Source: UBA7672 sp044224605
GTDB lineage: Bacteria > Pseudomonadota > Alphaproteobacteria > Caulobacterales > Hyphomonadaceae
Assembly (NCBI GenBank): GCA_044224605.1
Contig: JBGAKC010000021.1
Coordinates: 1 to 64,000, forward strand
Reading direction: 5' to 3'
DNA: 64,000 nucleotides
Part shown: piece after piece, positions 56,101 to 63,829 of the stretch
Layout of the letters: each line of letters starts with the position of its first letter
How positions within the stretch are numbered: position 1 is the first letter of the stretch
The notes under the pieces: model-generated
The model's input: the letters and a program-made list of their open reading frames with translations, nothing else
Databases searched by the model: none
What the model was told of the DNA's origin: nothing
Program-made: the position numbers and the translations under genes

Positions 56101-56402
56101 CTTTCGAGGATGAGCTCATCGACCGTTTCGGCAAAGAGCCGGAGGAGGCCGCGACGCTCCTGCGCATCGCCAACGTCCGCGTCATGCTGCGCGACGCGAA
56201 GATGGCCAAGGTGGATGCCGGCCCGAACGCCATCGCCTTCACGCCGCGCGCAGACCTGACCAAGAAGGCCATTGCCGAAGCCGGGCTGGTGGCGAAGAAC
56301 GATCGGCTCCTGCTGCAGGAATCCATCGCCGACCCCATGGCCCGCCTGGCGCGCATCGAGAAACTGCTCCGCCAGCTCACCGGCGCCCGCAAGCGCGGCT
56401 GA
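53193..56402 (+). CDS. Mfd-like DEAD/DEAH helicase (transcription-repair coupling factor paralogue)
   Basis: The product has 1069 residues, shorter than Mfd (about 1150-1200). It has Mfd's domain order: the UvrB-like N-terminus (AEFAMRGRVIDIYPANAGSPVRLEL), the RNA-polymerase-interaction-like segment (GDVVIHEDHGIAVIAGL), the translocase with Walker A GDVGYGKT (562-569), Walker B DEEQ (663-666), SLTATPIPRTL, and motif VI QLRGRVGRG, then the TRG-like region (GAGDLVGDAQSGHMKLIGIDLYQHLLERAV). No canonical mfd is visible here, so whether this is a second copy or the main one cannot be decided. Mfd removes stalled RNA polymerase and recruits UvrA. Confidence 0.85.
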   Translation: MADGPASKAHVNVARNECSVGVAVARIVEALNKRNVLAIISSDYRAQDIHAALQGAVPRAEIVFFGPSDALPGDTQPPTPANTGVRLAALKRARELSRAKAKKVIVITTAEAASEMLPKPAIFDGLMTRFTTGGRIELDAFRTVVRGIGYFEDDRVDEPAEFAMRGRVIDIYPANAGSPVRLELADGLIQRIREFDSVSQRGTRDLPFIDLGSAAWPVMLGRSNTIFDYLPDAVIALDPGATAERARFLSLATDAVQGARKKNAPPNPNIVPQTAWDAATKKKTTIDLAAGADERAIRFSANTDPVRAMNAEIATALKDKARVVIAGSDHDLRFIKKRLPKKVAAGARPIPSWNETDSGWLNRVKLLEMKLPLSWREQRRLVISAAEVLGNNAGLAAASSDNGEHLLEIGDVCVGDVVIHEDHGIAVIAGLSQPSGSSAVVEAIELEYAGGARRLVPVEEADRIWRYGADRTAVSLDGLDGVSWRKRRLVIDKAMTETAADMTRLSKENAKKRGVKIDPDPGAYSEFVTGFPFSETPDQSRAIAAVREDLASGKPMDRLVVGDVGYGKTEVALRAAALAALAGKQVVISSPTTVLVRQHYETFKQRFERSGIKVASLSRLSDAADRKRVKAGLADGSISIVVGTGGVAAEKVEYANLALVVIDEEQRFGAADKAKLRDLAGSNGHLLSLTATPIPRTLQNALLGLKQMSVIATPPARRQPIRTLAGTFDEHQVRTALLREKDRGGQSFVVVPRIQDLASIAAMLQRLTPELSLLQAHGDMPAADIDSAMVRFAGGLGDVLLATNIIEAGLDVPRANTMIVWRADRFGLAQLHQLRGRVGRGNRRGYILLTTEPGASLTEATRKRLRTLESLDRLGAGFAISARDLDIRGAGDLVGDAQSGHMKLIGIDLYQHLLERAVREAQGEKLERWTPVINVGVGGRIPSDWIPEADTRLSLYLRLARLVSRAELDAFEDELIDRFGKEPEEAATLLRIANVRVMLRDAKMAKVDAGPNAIAFTPRADLTKKAIAEAGLVAKNDRLLLQESIADPMARLARIEKLLRQLTGARKRG

Positions 56403-56406
56403 CGGG

Positions 56407-57087
56407 CTATTTCCCGACCAGCGCATCCACCATGTGGACCTGAAAATCCTTGAGCAGCGAAATCGCGCCCTTGATGTCCGTGCGCGAGCCCGGCGACAGG
56501 CTGTCGATCGCAAGCCCCCGCAGCGCCGCCGCATAAAGCTGAACGAACGCGCGCACCTTGCGCTGGTCCTTGATCCCGAGCTTCTGCGCCAGCCCCCAGA
56601 CGAGCTGCTTGTGGCGTTCTTCGAGCTCGTCGTTCAGCTTCCGGAACCGGGGCCCGATTTCCGGATCACTGCGTGCGCCAACCATGATCTCGATCCGCGC
56701 AATTCCCGAAGGCGTCTGGAACGCCTCCCACAGCACGTCGATCAGGTAGAGGAATTTCTCGTGATCCGTCGTGAACTTGCCCAGCCGGTCCGCATGAATA
56801 TTCCGCCGCAGCTCCACGATGTGCTGCGACGCCGCCATGATCAGATCGGCCTTCGAGGGAAAATGGTGCAGCATCGCCCCGCGGCTGACGCCCGCCCGTT
56901 CCGTCACCGCCACCGTGCTGGTCTGGAAATACCCGACCTCGAACAGCGACTCGATCGTCGCGTCGAGCAGCTTGTTGCGCATCGCCGCGCTACGCTCGGG
57001 GTTCGACACGCGCAGGCGCGCACGCGGCTCCCTTGCGCGCAGCTCCTTGATGCCGGGGGCCGGTTTCCTGAGCGCGTGACGAGGCAC
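56407..57087 (-). CDS. TetR/AcrR-family transcriptional regulator
   Basis: The product has 226 residues. The HTH is VTERAGVSRGAMLHHFPSKADLI (about residues 62-84), preceded by helix 1 LLDATIESLFEVGYFQTST, typical of TetR. An N-terminal extension of ~35 residues is basic. The ligand domain shows no specific family sign. An inverted repeat just upstream (57111-57129) fits autoregulation. It converges with the Mfd-like gene by five bases and lies downstream of the DSD1-type gene with a 107-base gap. Confidence 0.88.
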   Translation of the reverse strand: MPRHALRKPAPGIKELRAREPRARLRVSNPERSAAMRNKLLDATIESLFEVGYFQTSTVAVTERAGVSRGAMLHHFPSKADLIMAASQHIVELRRNIHADRLGKFTTDHEKFLYLIDVLWEAFQTPSGIARIEIMVGARSDPEIGPRFRKLNDELEERHKQLVWGLAQKLGIKDQRKVRAFVQLYAAALRGLAIDSLSPGSRTDIKGAISLLKDFQVHMVDALVGK

Positions 57088-57110
57088 TTCAGCTCCACAT
57101 CCGGGGGCGT

Positions 57111-57129
57111 TGATAGACAGCGTCTACCA
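57111..57129 (-). promoter_or_regulatory. Candidate TetR operator
   Basis: TAGAC (57114-57118) and GTCTA (57122-57126) flank AGC, with outer TG and CA completing a 19-base imperfect palindrome. It is 24 bases upstream of the TetR start codon, where autorepression would act. Confidence 0.5.
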
Positions 57130-57194
57130 CAAAGGCCGCGGCCATCAATCGGACAACGCCCGTCAGGCACATCTTCTTCCCCCGTTTGCCCGTT

Positions 57195-58331
57195 TCAGCG
57201 CGACCGACCCCGTCCCTGAACCTGCCAGATGTCCACCAGCGTGTCCCCCCGCACGACGTGGAAGAAGTCGTAGAGGTTCACTGTCGGGTCACAATGCGGC
57301 GCGGCCAACGTGACGATATCGCCGATAGCAAGCTTCTGTTCGCCGGGAACGATCAGCCCGTGCTCATCGCCCATGAAATGGAAAATCGATCCCGCCGGCG
57401 CTCCCGAGATCACTGTCGGCGGCCCGCCATCCGTCGCCATCGCCTTGAAGCCCGCGTCGATCGTCGCCAGCCCCGGCGTGTTGGCGCTCACCACCCGCGC
57501 ATCGATCTGCAGTGAAGTCTCATAGGGCATGACGCCCGACCCCGTCAGGTCGCACTCATTGTACTGCCGGTCCATGAACACATAGGACCCGACCTGCAGT
57601 TCGTTGAGCACGCCAAGGTCCACATCGATCCGATGCGTTCCGGTCCCGCCGCCGGTAACAACGCCCGGCGCAAGACCGATTTTCGTCAGCGCCTCGATCA
57701 CGGTCTCAAGATACGCGGTCCTGTCCATGACGGCCGAGCGCCGGTCGGCATAGCTCTCGATGTGCTGCTCCCGCCCGCAATAATACTGCACGCCGAGAAA
57801 GCGCAGCCCCGGACATTGCTGGATGCGTTTGCCAACCTCCACCGCCGCCTCGGGCGAAGGAACGCCTGTCCGCCGGATGCCGGGGTCGATATCGATCAGC
57901 ACCTGCAGCGTTTTGCCCGCCGCCTTCGCCGCAGCCGCCAGCGCCGCCACGTTAGGCGAATTGTCCACCGTCACTCGCAGGTCCGGTATCCGCGCGTTGA
58001 GCTTCATCAGCCGCGCAATCGCCGGCGCCGAAACAACGGGCGACGTGATCAGGATCGCCCCGACCCCGCCATCGGCCATCGCCTCTGCTTCGCCCAGCTT
58101 GGCGCAGCAAACGCCCACGGCCCCCGTCGCAATCTGCTTCTTCGCGATGTCCACGCTCTTGTGCGTCTTGGCGTGCGGACGCAGCGCAATCCCGCGCTCC
58201 TTCGCGAACGCCGCCATCGTCGCGATGTTCCGCTCCAGCGCATCGAGTTCGATTACCAGTACCGGCGTGTTGAACGCCTTGCGTCCGCCCTGTTGCCCGA
58301 TGAGGTGCCCATGAAGCTCGCGATCATTCAT
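57195..58331 (-). CDS. DSD1-family PLP enzyme (D-serine dehydratase/D-threonine aldolase-like)
   Basis: The product has 378 residues, an alanine-racemase-fold PLP enzyme. PHAKTHKS (52-59) holds the PLP lysine (Lys55). VTGGGTGTHRID is the phosphate-binding block, and the C-terminal DPTVNLYDFFHVVRGD has the metal-binding-like region of D-threonine aldolase/DSD1 proteins. It should break down a D-beta-hydroxy amino acid. It is last in a coupled five-gene run with the receptor, transporter, regulator and flavoenzyme, so the pathway substrate may be such an amino acid. Confidence 0.88.
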   Translation of the reverse strand: MNDRELHGHLIGQQGGRKAFNTPVLVIELDALERNIATMAAFAKERGIALRPHAKTHKSVDIAKKQIATGAVGVCCAKLGEAEAMADGGVGAILITSPVVSAPAIARLMKLNARIPDLRVTVDNSPNVAALAAAAKAAGKTLQVLIDIDPGIRRTGVPSPEAAVEVGKRIQQCPGLRFLGVQYYCGREQHIESYADRRSAVMDRTAYLETVIEALTKIGLAPGVVTGGGTGTHRIDVDLGVLNELQVGSYVFMDRQYNECDLTGSGVMPYETSLQIDARVVSANTPGLATIDAGFKAMATDGGPPTVISGAPAGSIFHFMGDEHGLIVPGEQKLAIGDIVTLAAPHCDPTVNLYDFFHVVRGDTLVDIWQVQGRGRSR

Positions 58332-58335
58332 GGCC

Positions 58336-59613
58336 TCAGCCTTTCGCGCGGATGTCGAACAGCTTTGTCAGGTGAGCGTTGGCGAATTTCGCGCCCGGAT
58401 CGATCCTGTCCCGCACAACGCAGAAATCCTTCGCATTCGGATACAGCTGGTGCACGTCAGCTGTGGTCAGCGTGTGACGCTTGGCCCAGTGCGGTCGCCC
58501 GTCGTGCGCCCGGAAGATCTTCTCGGCGTCTGCGAAAATGCTTCCCCACGCCATCTTGTGATACTGATGCATCGAGATCGACGCGCCGACGCGCCCTTGG
58601 AACGGGCTCAGCCAGATGTCGTCCGCTGCGACTAGCCTGAACTCGAACGGGAAGGCGACAGGCAGCTTCTTTTTCCGGATCCAGCCGATCACTTCGCGCA
58701 GCGCCGGCCACCCGTTCGCACGTGGCAGTTCGTATTCCATCTCCTCGAACTTCACCGTCCGTTCCGACGGGAAGATCTTGTAGGCCGGCCCCACGCGCCG
58801 CCGCTTCATCTCGCTCGGCAGCAGCCGTTTCTGCAGGAAGCTGGTCATGAACGGGAAGGTCTTGCAGATTTCGCACACGCGCCGGAAGGCGGTGTCGTCC
58901 ATGTCGTTCTGTTCCTTCATCGGGCCTTCAGAAGGCTTGGGATGCAGGATCTTCAACATGGCGAGATCGGCATAGGGGAACACGAAGAACTCGATGTGCC
59001 GGTTCTGCGCCGCCATCTCGTCCCACCGCTCGGCGATCTCATCCAGCGGGTAGACCTCCAGCCTCTCCTCAAGATGATAGGCTGGAATCACGTCGAACTC
59101 GATCTTGGTCGCCACGCCGACCAGTCCGAGCGACAGCCGCGCCGCCTGGAACAGCTCTGGGTTCTCGCCGGAATTGGCCTTCACGATCGATCCGTCCGGC
59201 CCCATCAGCTCGAACCCACGCGCCGCCGTCGACAGCGTGCCCAACGTCGCACCCGTGCCGTGCGTTCCCGTGCCAATCGCGCCTGCCAGCGCCTGCGGGT
59301 TCACATCGCCCTGATTGATCAGTGATGCGCCGTTATCCCACAGGATCTGCGTCAGCTTCGCCAGAGACCATCCAGCCGGCGCGCTGGCCCGCGTTGCGTC
59401 GGCGTTGACGGTCACTTCGCCTTCCATGTCGCTCAGCGAAAGCAGCGTCCCATCCGTCTCGCACAGCGGCATGAACGAATGCCCCGCGCCCACGACGCGC
59501 ACCTTCTTCGCCTCGCGGATCAGCTTCGCGAGTTCATCCTGATTGCGCGGCTTCTCGATCTTCGTCGGTGTCGCTGAAACACTGCCAGACCAGTTCGACC
59601 AGTTTGCCATCAT
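58336..59613 (-). CDS. FAD-linked oxidase, D-arabinono-1,4-lactone oxidase type
   Basis: The product has 425 residues of the VAO/PCMH flavoprotein family with a C-terminal ALO domain. VVGAGHSFMPL near residue 45 carries His45, the usual 8-alpha-N-histidyl-FAD site of aldonolactone oxidases. FAD-binding blocks also include IGTGTHGTGATLGTLSTAARGFELM. The ALO domain runs from about 200 to the end. It oxidises a lactone or sugar alcohol-like substrate, using oxygen or another acceptor. The ATG overlaps the TetR stop (ATGA). It lies four bases from the DSD1-type gene. Confidence 0.9.
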   Translation of the reverse strand: MMANWSNWSGSVSATPTKIEKPRNQDELAKLIREAKKVRVVGAGHSFMPLCETDGTLLSLSDMEGEVTVNADATRASAPAGWSLAKLTQILWDNGASLINQGDVNPQALAGAIGTGTHGTGATLGTLSTAARGFELMGPDGSIVKANSGENPELFQAARLSLGLVGVATKIEFDVIPAYHLEERLEVYPLDEIAERWDEMAAQNRHIEFFVFPYADLAMLKILHPKPSEGPMKEQNDMDDTAFRRVCEICKTFPFMTSFLQKRLLPSEMKRRRVGPAYKIFPSERTVKFEEMEYELPRANGWPALREVIGWIRKKKLPVAFPFEFRLVAADDIWLSPFQGRVGASISMHQYHKMAWGSIFADAEKIFRAHDGRPHWAKRHTLTTADVHQLYPNAKDFCVVRDRIDPGAKFANAHLTKLFDIRAKG

Positions 59614-60260
59614 TCGTCCTCAAGCCGCGCGCCGCCGAGCAGGGCAGCCGCTTCCCGGAAAATCTCGTCGCGCGGAATGCGGTCTTCCTCGCTCAGCATC
59701 TCGTCGATCGCATAACCAAGTTCGACCGACAGCCGCAGCCGCCGCCACAGCACCTTCTTGCTCACGCCCGGAACCAGCGGCGCATAAACTTCGAGCATCG
59801 CGTCTGTCACCTCGCGGTGAGATTCAACACGCACATGCGCCAATTGTGGCACGGCCCGCATCGCGCGCTCAATCCACACGCCGCCGGGTTCGTTGGCGGT
59901 CACCTCCGCGGTCGCGCGCAACAGGTCCTCGGAATGGACCCGGAAGGCATAGAGCCCGCCTGCCTTGTGCTCTTCCAGCCAGGCGAACAGCGCCGCATTC
60001 TGCCGGTCCATCAGCCGCCGCCCCAGCGCCTCGAGCACGGCGTACTTGTCTTTGAAGTAGCGATAGAGCGCCGCTGGCGAGACACCGGCTCGCGCCGCGA
60101 TCATGTTGGTCGAGATGCGCTCGATGCCCACTTCGCCGAGCAACTCGCCCGCAATGTCCAGCAGACGATCACGCGTCTGCACCGCACGGTCCTGAATCGG
60201 AGCGGCGCGCAGAGCCGCTTTTCGCGGCTTGCGTTTCACTTTCTTGGCGACCGGCATCAT
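59610..60260 (-). CDS. TetR/AcrR-family transcriptional regulator
   Basis: The product has 216 residues from the ATG at 60260, which overlaps the MFS stop (ATGA) and has GGAGGG ahead; the frame upstream to 60338 is rejected. A basic N-terminus (KKVKRKPRKAALR) precedes the HTH (ISTNMIAARAGVSPAALYRYFKDKYAVL). It is embedded in the catabolic operon between transporter and flavoenzyme, so it most likely responds to the pathway substrate and controls the receptor promoter (63707-63728). Confidence 0.88.
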   Translation of the reverse strand: MMPVAKKVKRKPRKAALRAAPIQDRAVQTRDRLLDIAGELLGEVGIERISTNMIAARAGVSPAALYRYFKDKYAVLEALGRRLMDRQNAALFAWLEEHKAGGLYAFRVHSEDLLRATAEVTANEPGGVWIERAMRAVPQLAHVRVESHREVTDAMLEVYAPLVPGVSKKVLWRRLRLSVELGYAIDEMLSEEDRIPRDEIFREAAALLGGARLEDE

Positions 60261-61432
60261 CCCCCTCCTTCCAGCACGGCCTTCTTCGGCCGAATCTGGT
60301 GAAGGCCGAAGGCGATCAGGACTGCGACGATCATGCAAGCGCCGCTGAAAAGGATTGCGCCGCGCGCATCCGTCGCCGTGACCAGCAGCGAAGCGATGAA
60401 CGGCCCAAAACTGCCACCCAGCACCTGCGCCCCGCCGATCAGCACCGCCGCACGCCGCGTCGGGTCCGCCTCAATGATCATCGGCACCAGGAACGGAAGC
60501 GCGAACAGCCAGAGGAAGCCGAACAGGCCGGAAAGTATGAGAAACATCTCCGCCGAAGGCAGGCTGTAGAAGCCATAGAGCACCGCCGCTGTTGCGGCCG
60601 CGACCACGATCACAGTCCACAGCCAGTTGATCCGCCCCGCCAGGAACGTCGCCGCGGCCGCTCCCGCCACCTGGCATGCCAGTGAAACCGAATAGCTGGT
60701 ATTGGCGACATCAGGCGTGTGACCCGCTTGTCCTGCCAGCGAGCCCTGATAGGTGAACACGCAGATGGTGAAACCTGAATAGAGGAAGGCAGAGCCCAGC
60801 GCGATCCACCCCAGCGAGCTGGGCAAGCCGCTATGCCCTTCGGCGCGAGGCAGGGTGGCGAACCGGGCTGGCGCGGCGAGCGCCAGAAGGGCGGTGATCG
60901 CGCAGTAAGCGGAAAGAACCCACCAGCCCGCATCCACGCCATACTCGCCCGTGACCGGGCCGATCAGCCGCGACATCAGAAGCTGCGCCAGCGTCTGGAT
61001 AGCGAGATACGCGCCCGACCAACGCTCCGGCGTCGGCGTCCGGGCGATCATGGCAATGGTCAGCCACATCAGCACGCCGCTTGGGAGGCCAGCCACGGCA
61101 CGGATCGCGATGATCATGTCGCCGCTGAAGTAGGGCGTCCCTGCGTTGAGCCCGGTCAACGCCAGCGCCGCAGCAACGCCGATCAACTTGAGCCGCACCG
61201 GCTTCAGCAGCGCGCCCGAGATGAAAGCTGCAAGGCCCAGCGTCAGCAGCTCCGCCGCAAACGCCTGACCCAGCTGGTTGGCAGTCAGGCGTCCCGCGCG
61301 CTCGAGATTTCCGAGCAGATCTGGTCCGACGCCCGCGATCATGATCCCGGCGACGCCGACGAACATGACCGCGAAAATCTCCAGCCCCGAAGGGCGCGGC
61401 CCGATCCAGTTACCCCTGGTGGTCTCGCTCAT
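60257..61432 (-). CDS. MFS transporter
   Basis: The product has 391 residues with twelve hydrophobic segments. Recognisable are the first-half FAVMFVGVAGIMIAGVGPDLLGNL and a loop-linked second half from about 205 with TICVFTYQGSLAGQAG. A charged segment ATDARGAILFSG is near the end. It probably moves the operon's substrate across the inner membrane. Its stop overlaps the TetR start (ATGA). It lies six bases from the receptor gene. Confidence 0.9.
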   Translation of the reverse strand: MSETTRGNWIGPRPSGLEIFAVMFVGVAGIMIAGVGPDLLGNLERAGRLTANQLGQAFAAELLTLGLAAFISGALLKPVRLKLIGVAAALALTGLNAGTPYFSGDMIIAIRAVAGLPSGVLMWLTIAMIARTPTPERWSGAYLAIQTLAQLLMSRLIGPVTGEYGVDAGWWVLSAYCAITALLALAAPARFATLPRAEGHSGLPSSLGWIALGSAFLYSGFTICVFTYQGSLAGQAGHTPDVANTSYSVSLACQVAGAAAATFLAGRINWLWTVIVVAAATAAVLYGFYSLPSAEMFLILSGLFGFLWLFALPFLVPMIIEADPTRRAAVLIGGAQVLGGSFGPFIASLLVTATDARGAILFSGACMIVAVLIAFGLHQIRPKKAVLEGGG

Positions 61433-61438
61433 GACGGA

Positions 61439-63682
61439 TCAGTAGTTGAACCGCGCATAAACGCCAGCCGTCTGCCGTGGCCCCATGCTGAACAGGTCGA
61501 AACCAAGCCCTTCGATGGGGATGATGTCGGTGATGTTGGTCTCGCCGAACACGTTGCGGCCATAGACCCCGAACTCCATGCCCCCATCGGCCGGCTTCCA
61601 ACCGAACCGCAGGTTCACGAACGTTCGGTCGCCGTCGGACAGCCGCTCCACATTCCGCGTGTCGTAGAAAACCTTAGACCGGTACGACACATCGGCCTGC
61701 GCCTCCGCGCTGCCGCCAAAGAGCTCCCACTCATACCGCGCCGACCCGTTCAGACTAACCTCCGGCGCGTTTGGCAGCGTGTTGCCCGAATAATCATCAC
61801 CCTGCGACTGGAAGTCCTGATACGTCGCGTCAAGGAATGATGCCCCCAGCGACAGGTCCAGCCCGTCGATCGGCGACGCCATCAGTTCCGCCTCCAACCC
61901 CTTCACCTCGGCGTTAGACGCATTGGTGAAGTTCTGCACGGTGAGGTTGGTGTTGGGATCAACAACAAGCGTGTAAACTTGCAGGTCCTGATAGTCGTAA
62001 TAGAACGCCGCAAAGTTCGCCGTCAGCAAGCCATCCATGAGCTGCGACTTCAGGCCGACTTCATAGGCGTTCACCAACTCGTCGTCATAGGGTCGCAGCG
62101 AAGACGGATCGGTCGTCTGTCCGCCGAAGAAGCCGCCGCTCTTGTACCCGCGGTTATAGCTTCCATAGACGTTCACATCGTCCGTCAGCTGGTACTGCAG
62201 TCCCACCTTTCCGGAGAAGGAGTCGAACGTCTTGCTGTCATCGATGGAAAAGAGATCCGACGACGGCCCGCCGACATCGCTGGCGTAGGTCGAGTTGTAG
62301 TGGAACGTCTTCTTGTCCGCTGAATAGCGCAGGCCAAACGTGGCCGTCAGCTTGTCCGTAAAGTCATAATCGATCTGGCCAAACACGGCATAGCTGTTGG
62401 TGTCCTGCGTGAACGGCCAGCCGAACACGCCGATGCCTTGCGGCAGGTCCGTTAGCGGATCGCCCGAGTTCGCGACACGGAACACATCGTAGTACGAATT
62501 CGCATCCAGCTCGTCGCGCGCCACATAGATGCCTGCCACCCAATCGAGCGGGTTATCGCCATTCGACTGCAGCCGGAGCTCCTCGCTCGCCGCCCACTGT
62601 TTGGCCTTGTAACGCGCCGTGATGATGTCGGTCGGACCCGCATCCGTATCCTCGACATCGTCCCGGTCTGCATGATCATACCCGGTCACCGAGATCAGCG
62701 ACATCGCGCCGAGGTCCCAGGTCAGTGTCGCCGACGCGCCATAGGTCTCGACCTTGTCCTTGCCTTCGAGGTGATAGTCGCCCTGATAAAGATTGGCGGA
62801 GGTGTTGGCGTAGCCCGCCAAGTCCGTGCACTCGCCGGAGGTGTAGTAGGCCGGCGCGCAGAACCCGTCCGGCCCCGTCGCCTGCGCCGTTGCCGGCAGC
62901 AGCGAGCGGTTGTACGCCCAGATCGATCCGCCATTCGACTTGCCATAGCGCAGCTGGAACAGCGCATCGAACGTGTCCGACGGCGTCCACTGCAGCTGGA
63001 ACCGCGCCGCGCCGCGATTGGTGTCGTTGCCGCGATTCCCCGTCAGCCGGTTCAGCGTATAGCCGTCATTCGACAGGTACGTGCCTGATGCGCGATATGC
63101 CAGCTCCGGCGTGATCGGTCCGCCAACCGCGCCCTCAAGCGTCAGGTTGTTGTAGCTGCCGTACTCGACAGACCCCGTCGCCTCGAAGTTGTCGCTCGGT
63201 TTGCGGCTGATCAGGTTGATCGCGCCGCCCGTCGTATTGCGGCCATAGAGCGTGCCCTGCGGCCCGCGCAGCACTTCCACGCGTTCGAGATCGAAGAACT
63301 GTCCCATCTGCGCCAGCGGCGAGCCGATATAGACGCCGTCCGAATAGATCGCGACTGCGCTCGCCGTGTTGGGATTGAAGTCGTTTAGGCCGATACCGCG
63401 GATGAAGATCTTCGGGTTCGCCGCGTTATCGTCCGTCTTCACCTGCAAGCTCGGCGCGAGCGCATTGAGGTCCATCACGGTCGACACGTGCGCATCCTGC
63501 AGCGCCTCGCCCGTCAGCGCCGTCACTGCCACTGGAACTTCCTGAATGTCCTGGTCGCGCTTCTGCGCCGTGACGACGACGACGTCGCGACCCTCCTGAT
63601 TGTCCCCAGTCTGCGCCAGCGCGGGCATGGCCGCTGCCGCCAGTACCGTACACGCAAGCAGGCACGCTTTCATTGAACGCAT
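61439..63682 (-). CDS. TonB-dependent receptor, first gene of the catabolic operon
   Basis: The product has 747 residues from the ATG at 63682, with GGAGG six to seven bases ahead. Signal peptide (KACLLACTVLAAAAMPALAQ), then plug VVVTAQKRDQDIQEVPVAVTALTGEAL and QGTLYGRNTTGGAINLISRKP, then the barrel ending RQTAGVYARFNY. It imports an energy-dependent ligand, probably the substrate of the downstream enzymes. The promoter upstream carries a strong palindrome (63707-63728), so the TetR in the operon likely represses it. Confidence 0.95.
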   Translation of the reverse strand: MRSMKACLLACTVLAAAAMPALAQTGDNQEGRDVVVVTAQKRDQDIQEVPVAVTALTGEALQDAHVSTVMDLNALAPSLQVKTDDNAANPKIFIRGIGLNDFNPNTASAVAIYSDGVYIGSPLAQMGQFFDLERVEVLRGPQGTLYGRNTTGGAINLISRKPSDNFEATGSVEYGSYNNLTLEGAVGGPITPELAYRASGTYLSNDGYTLNRLTGNRGNDTNRGAARFQLQWTPSDTFDALFQLRYGKSNGGSIWAYNRSLLPATAQATGPDGFCAPAYYTSGECTDLAGYANTSANLYQGDYHLEGKDKVETYGASATLTWDLGAMSLISVTGYDHADRDDVEDTDAGPTDIITARYKAKQWAASEELRLQSNGDNPLDWVAGIYVARDELDANSYYDVFRVANSGDPLTDLPQGIGVFGWPFTQDTNSYAVFGQIDYDFTDKLTATFGLRYSADKKTFHYNSTYASDVGGPSSDLFSIDDSKTFDSFSGKVGLQYQLTDDVNVYGSYNRGYKSGGFFGGQTTDPSSLRPYDDELVNAYEVGLKSQLMDGLLTANFAAFYYDYQDLQVYTLVVDPNTNLTVQNFTNASNAEVKGLEAELMASPIDGLDLSLGASFLDATYQDFQSQGDDYSGNTLPNAPEVSLNGSARYEWELFGGSAEAQADVSYRSKVFYDTRNVERLSDGDRTFVNLRFGWKPADGGMEFGVYGRNVFGETNITDIIPIEGLGFDLFSMGPRQTAGVYARFNY

Positions 63683-63706
63683 GAGCACCTCCACCATTCC
63701 CGGACG

Positions 63707-63737
63707 AAAGTTAGTCATCACTAACTTTTTTTGACAA
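63707..63737 (-). promoter_or_regulatory. Operator-promoter of the receptor operon
   Basis: AAAGTTAGT (63707-63715) and ACTAACTTT (63720-63728) form a perfect 9-bp inverted repeat around CATC. On the minus strand TTGTCA (63732-63737) and CTAACT (63709-63714) are a -35 and -10 pair with a 17-base spacer, so the palindrome covers the -10 element. Repression of this promoter by the operon's TetR is an inference. Confidence 0.6.
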
Positions 63738-63829
63738 GGGGGATGTCATGAATTAATGCGCCCGCGCATCTGCGCGCTCGCAGAAGCAGCAAGCGCCACG
63801 CTGCAGTGCAGCGTTGCTGTTTTCTAAGG

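Noticed and set aside
55053..56534. Minus-strand open frame of 493 codons inside the Mfd-like gene
   Set aside because: It is antisense to the helicase with no family features.
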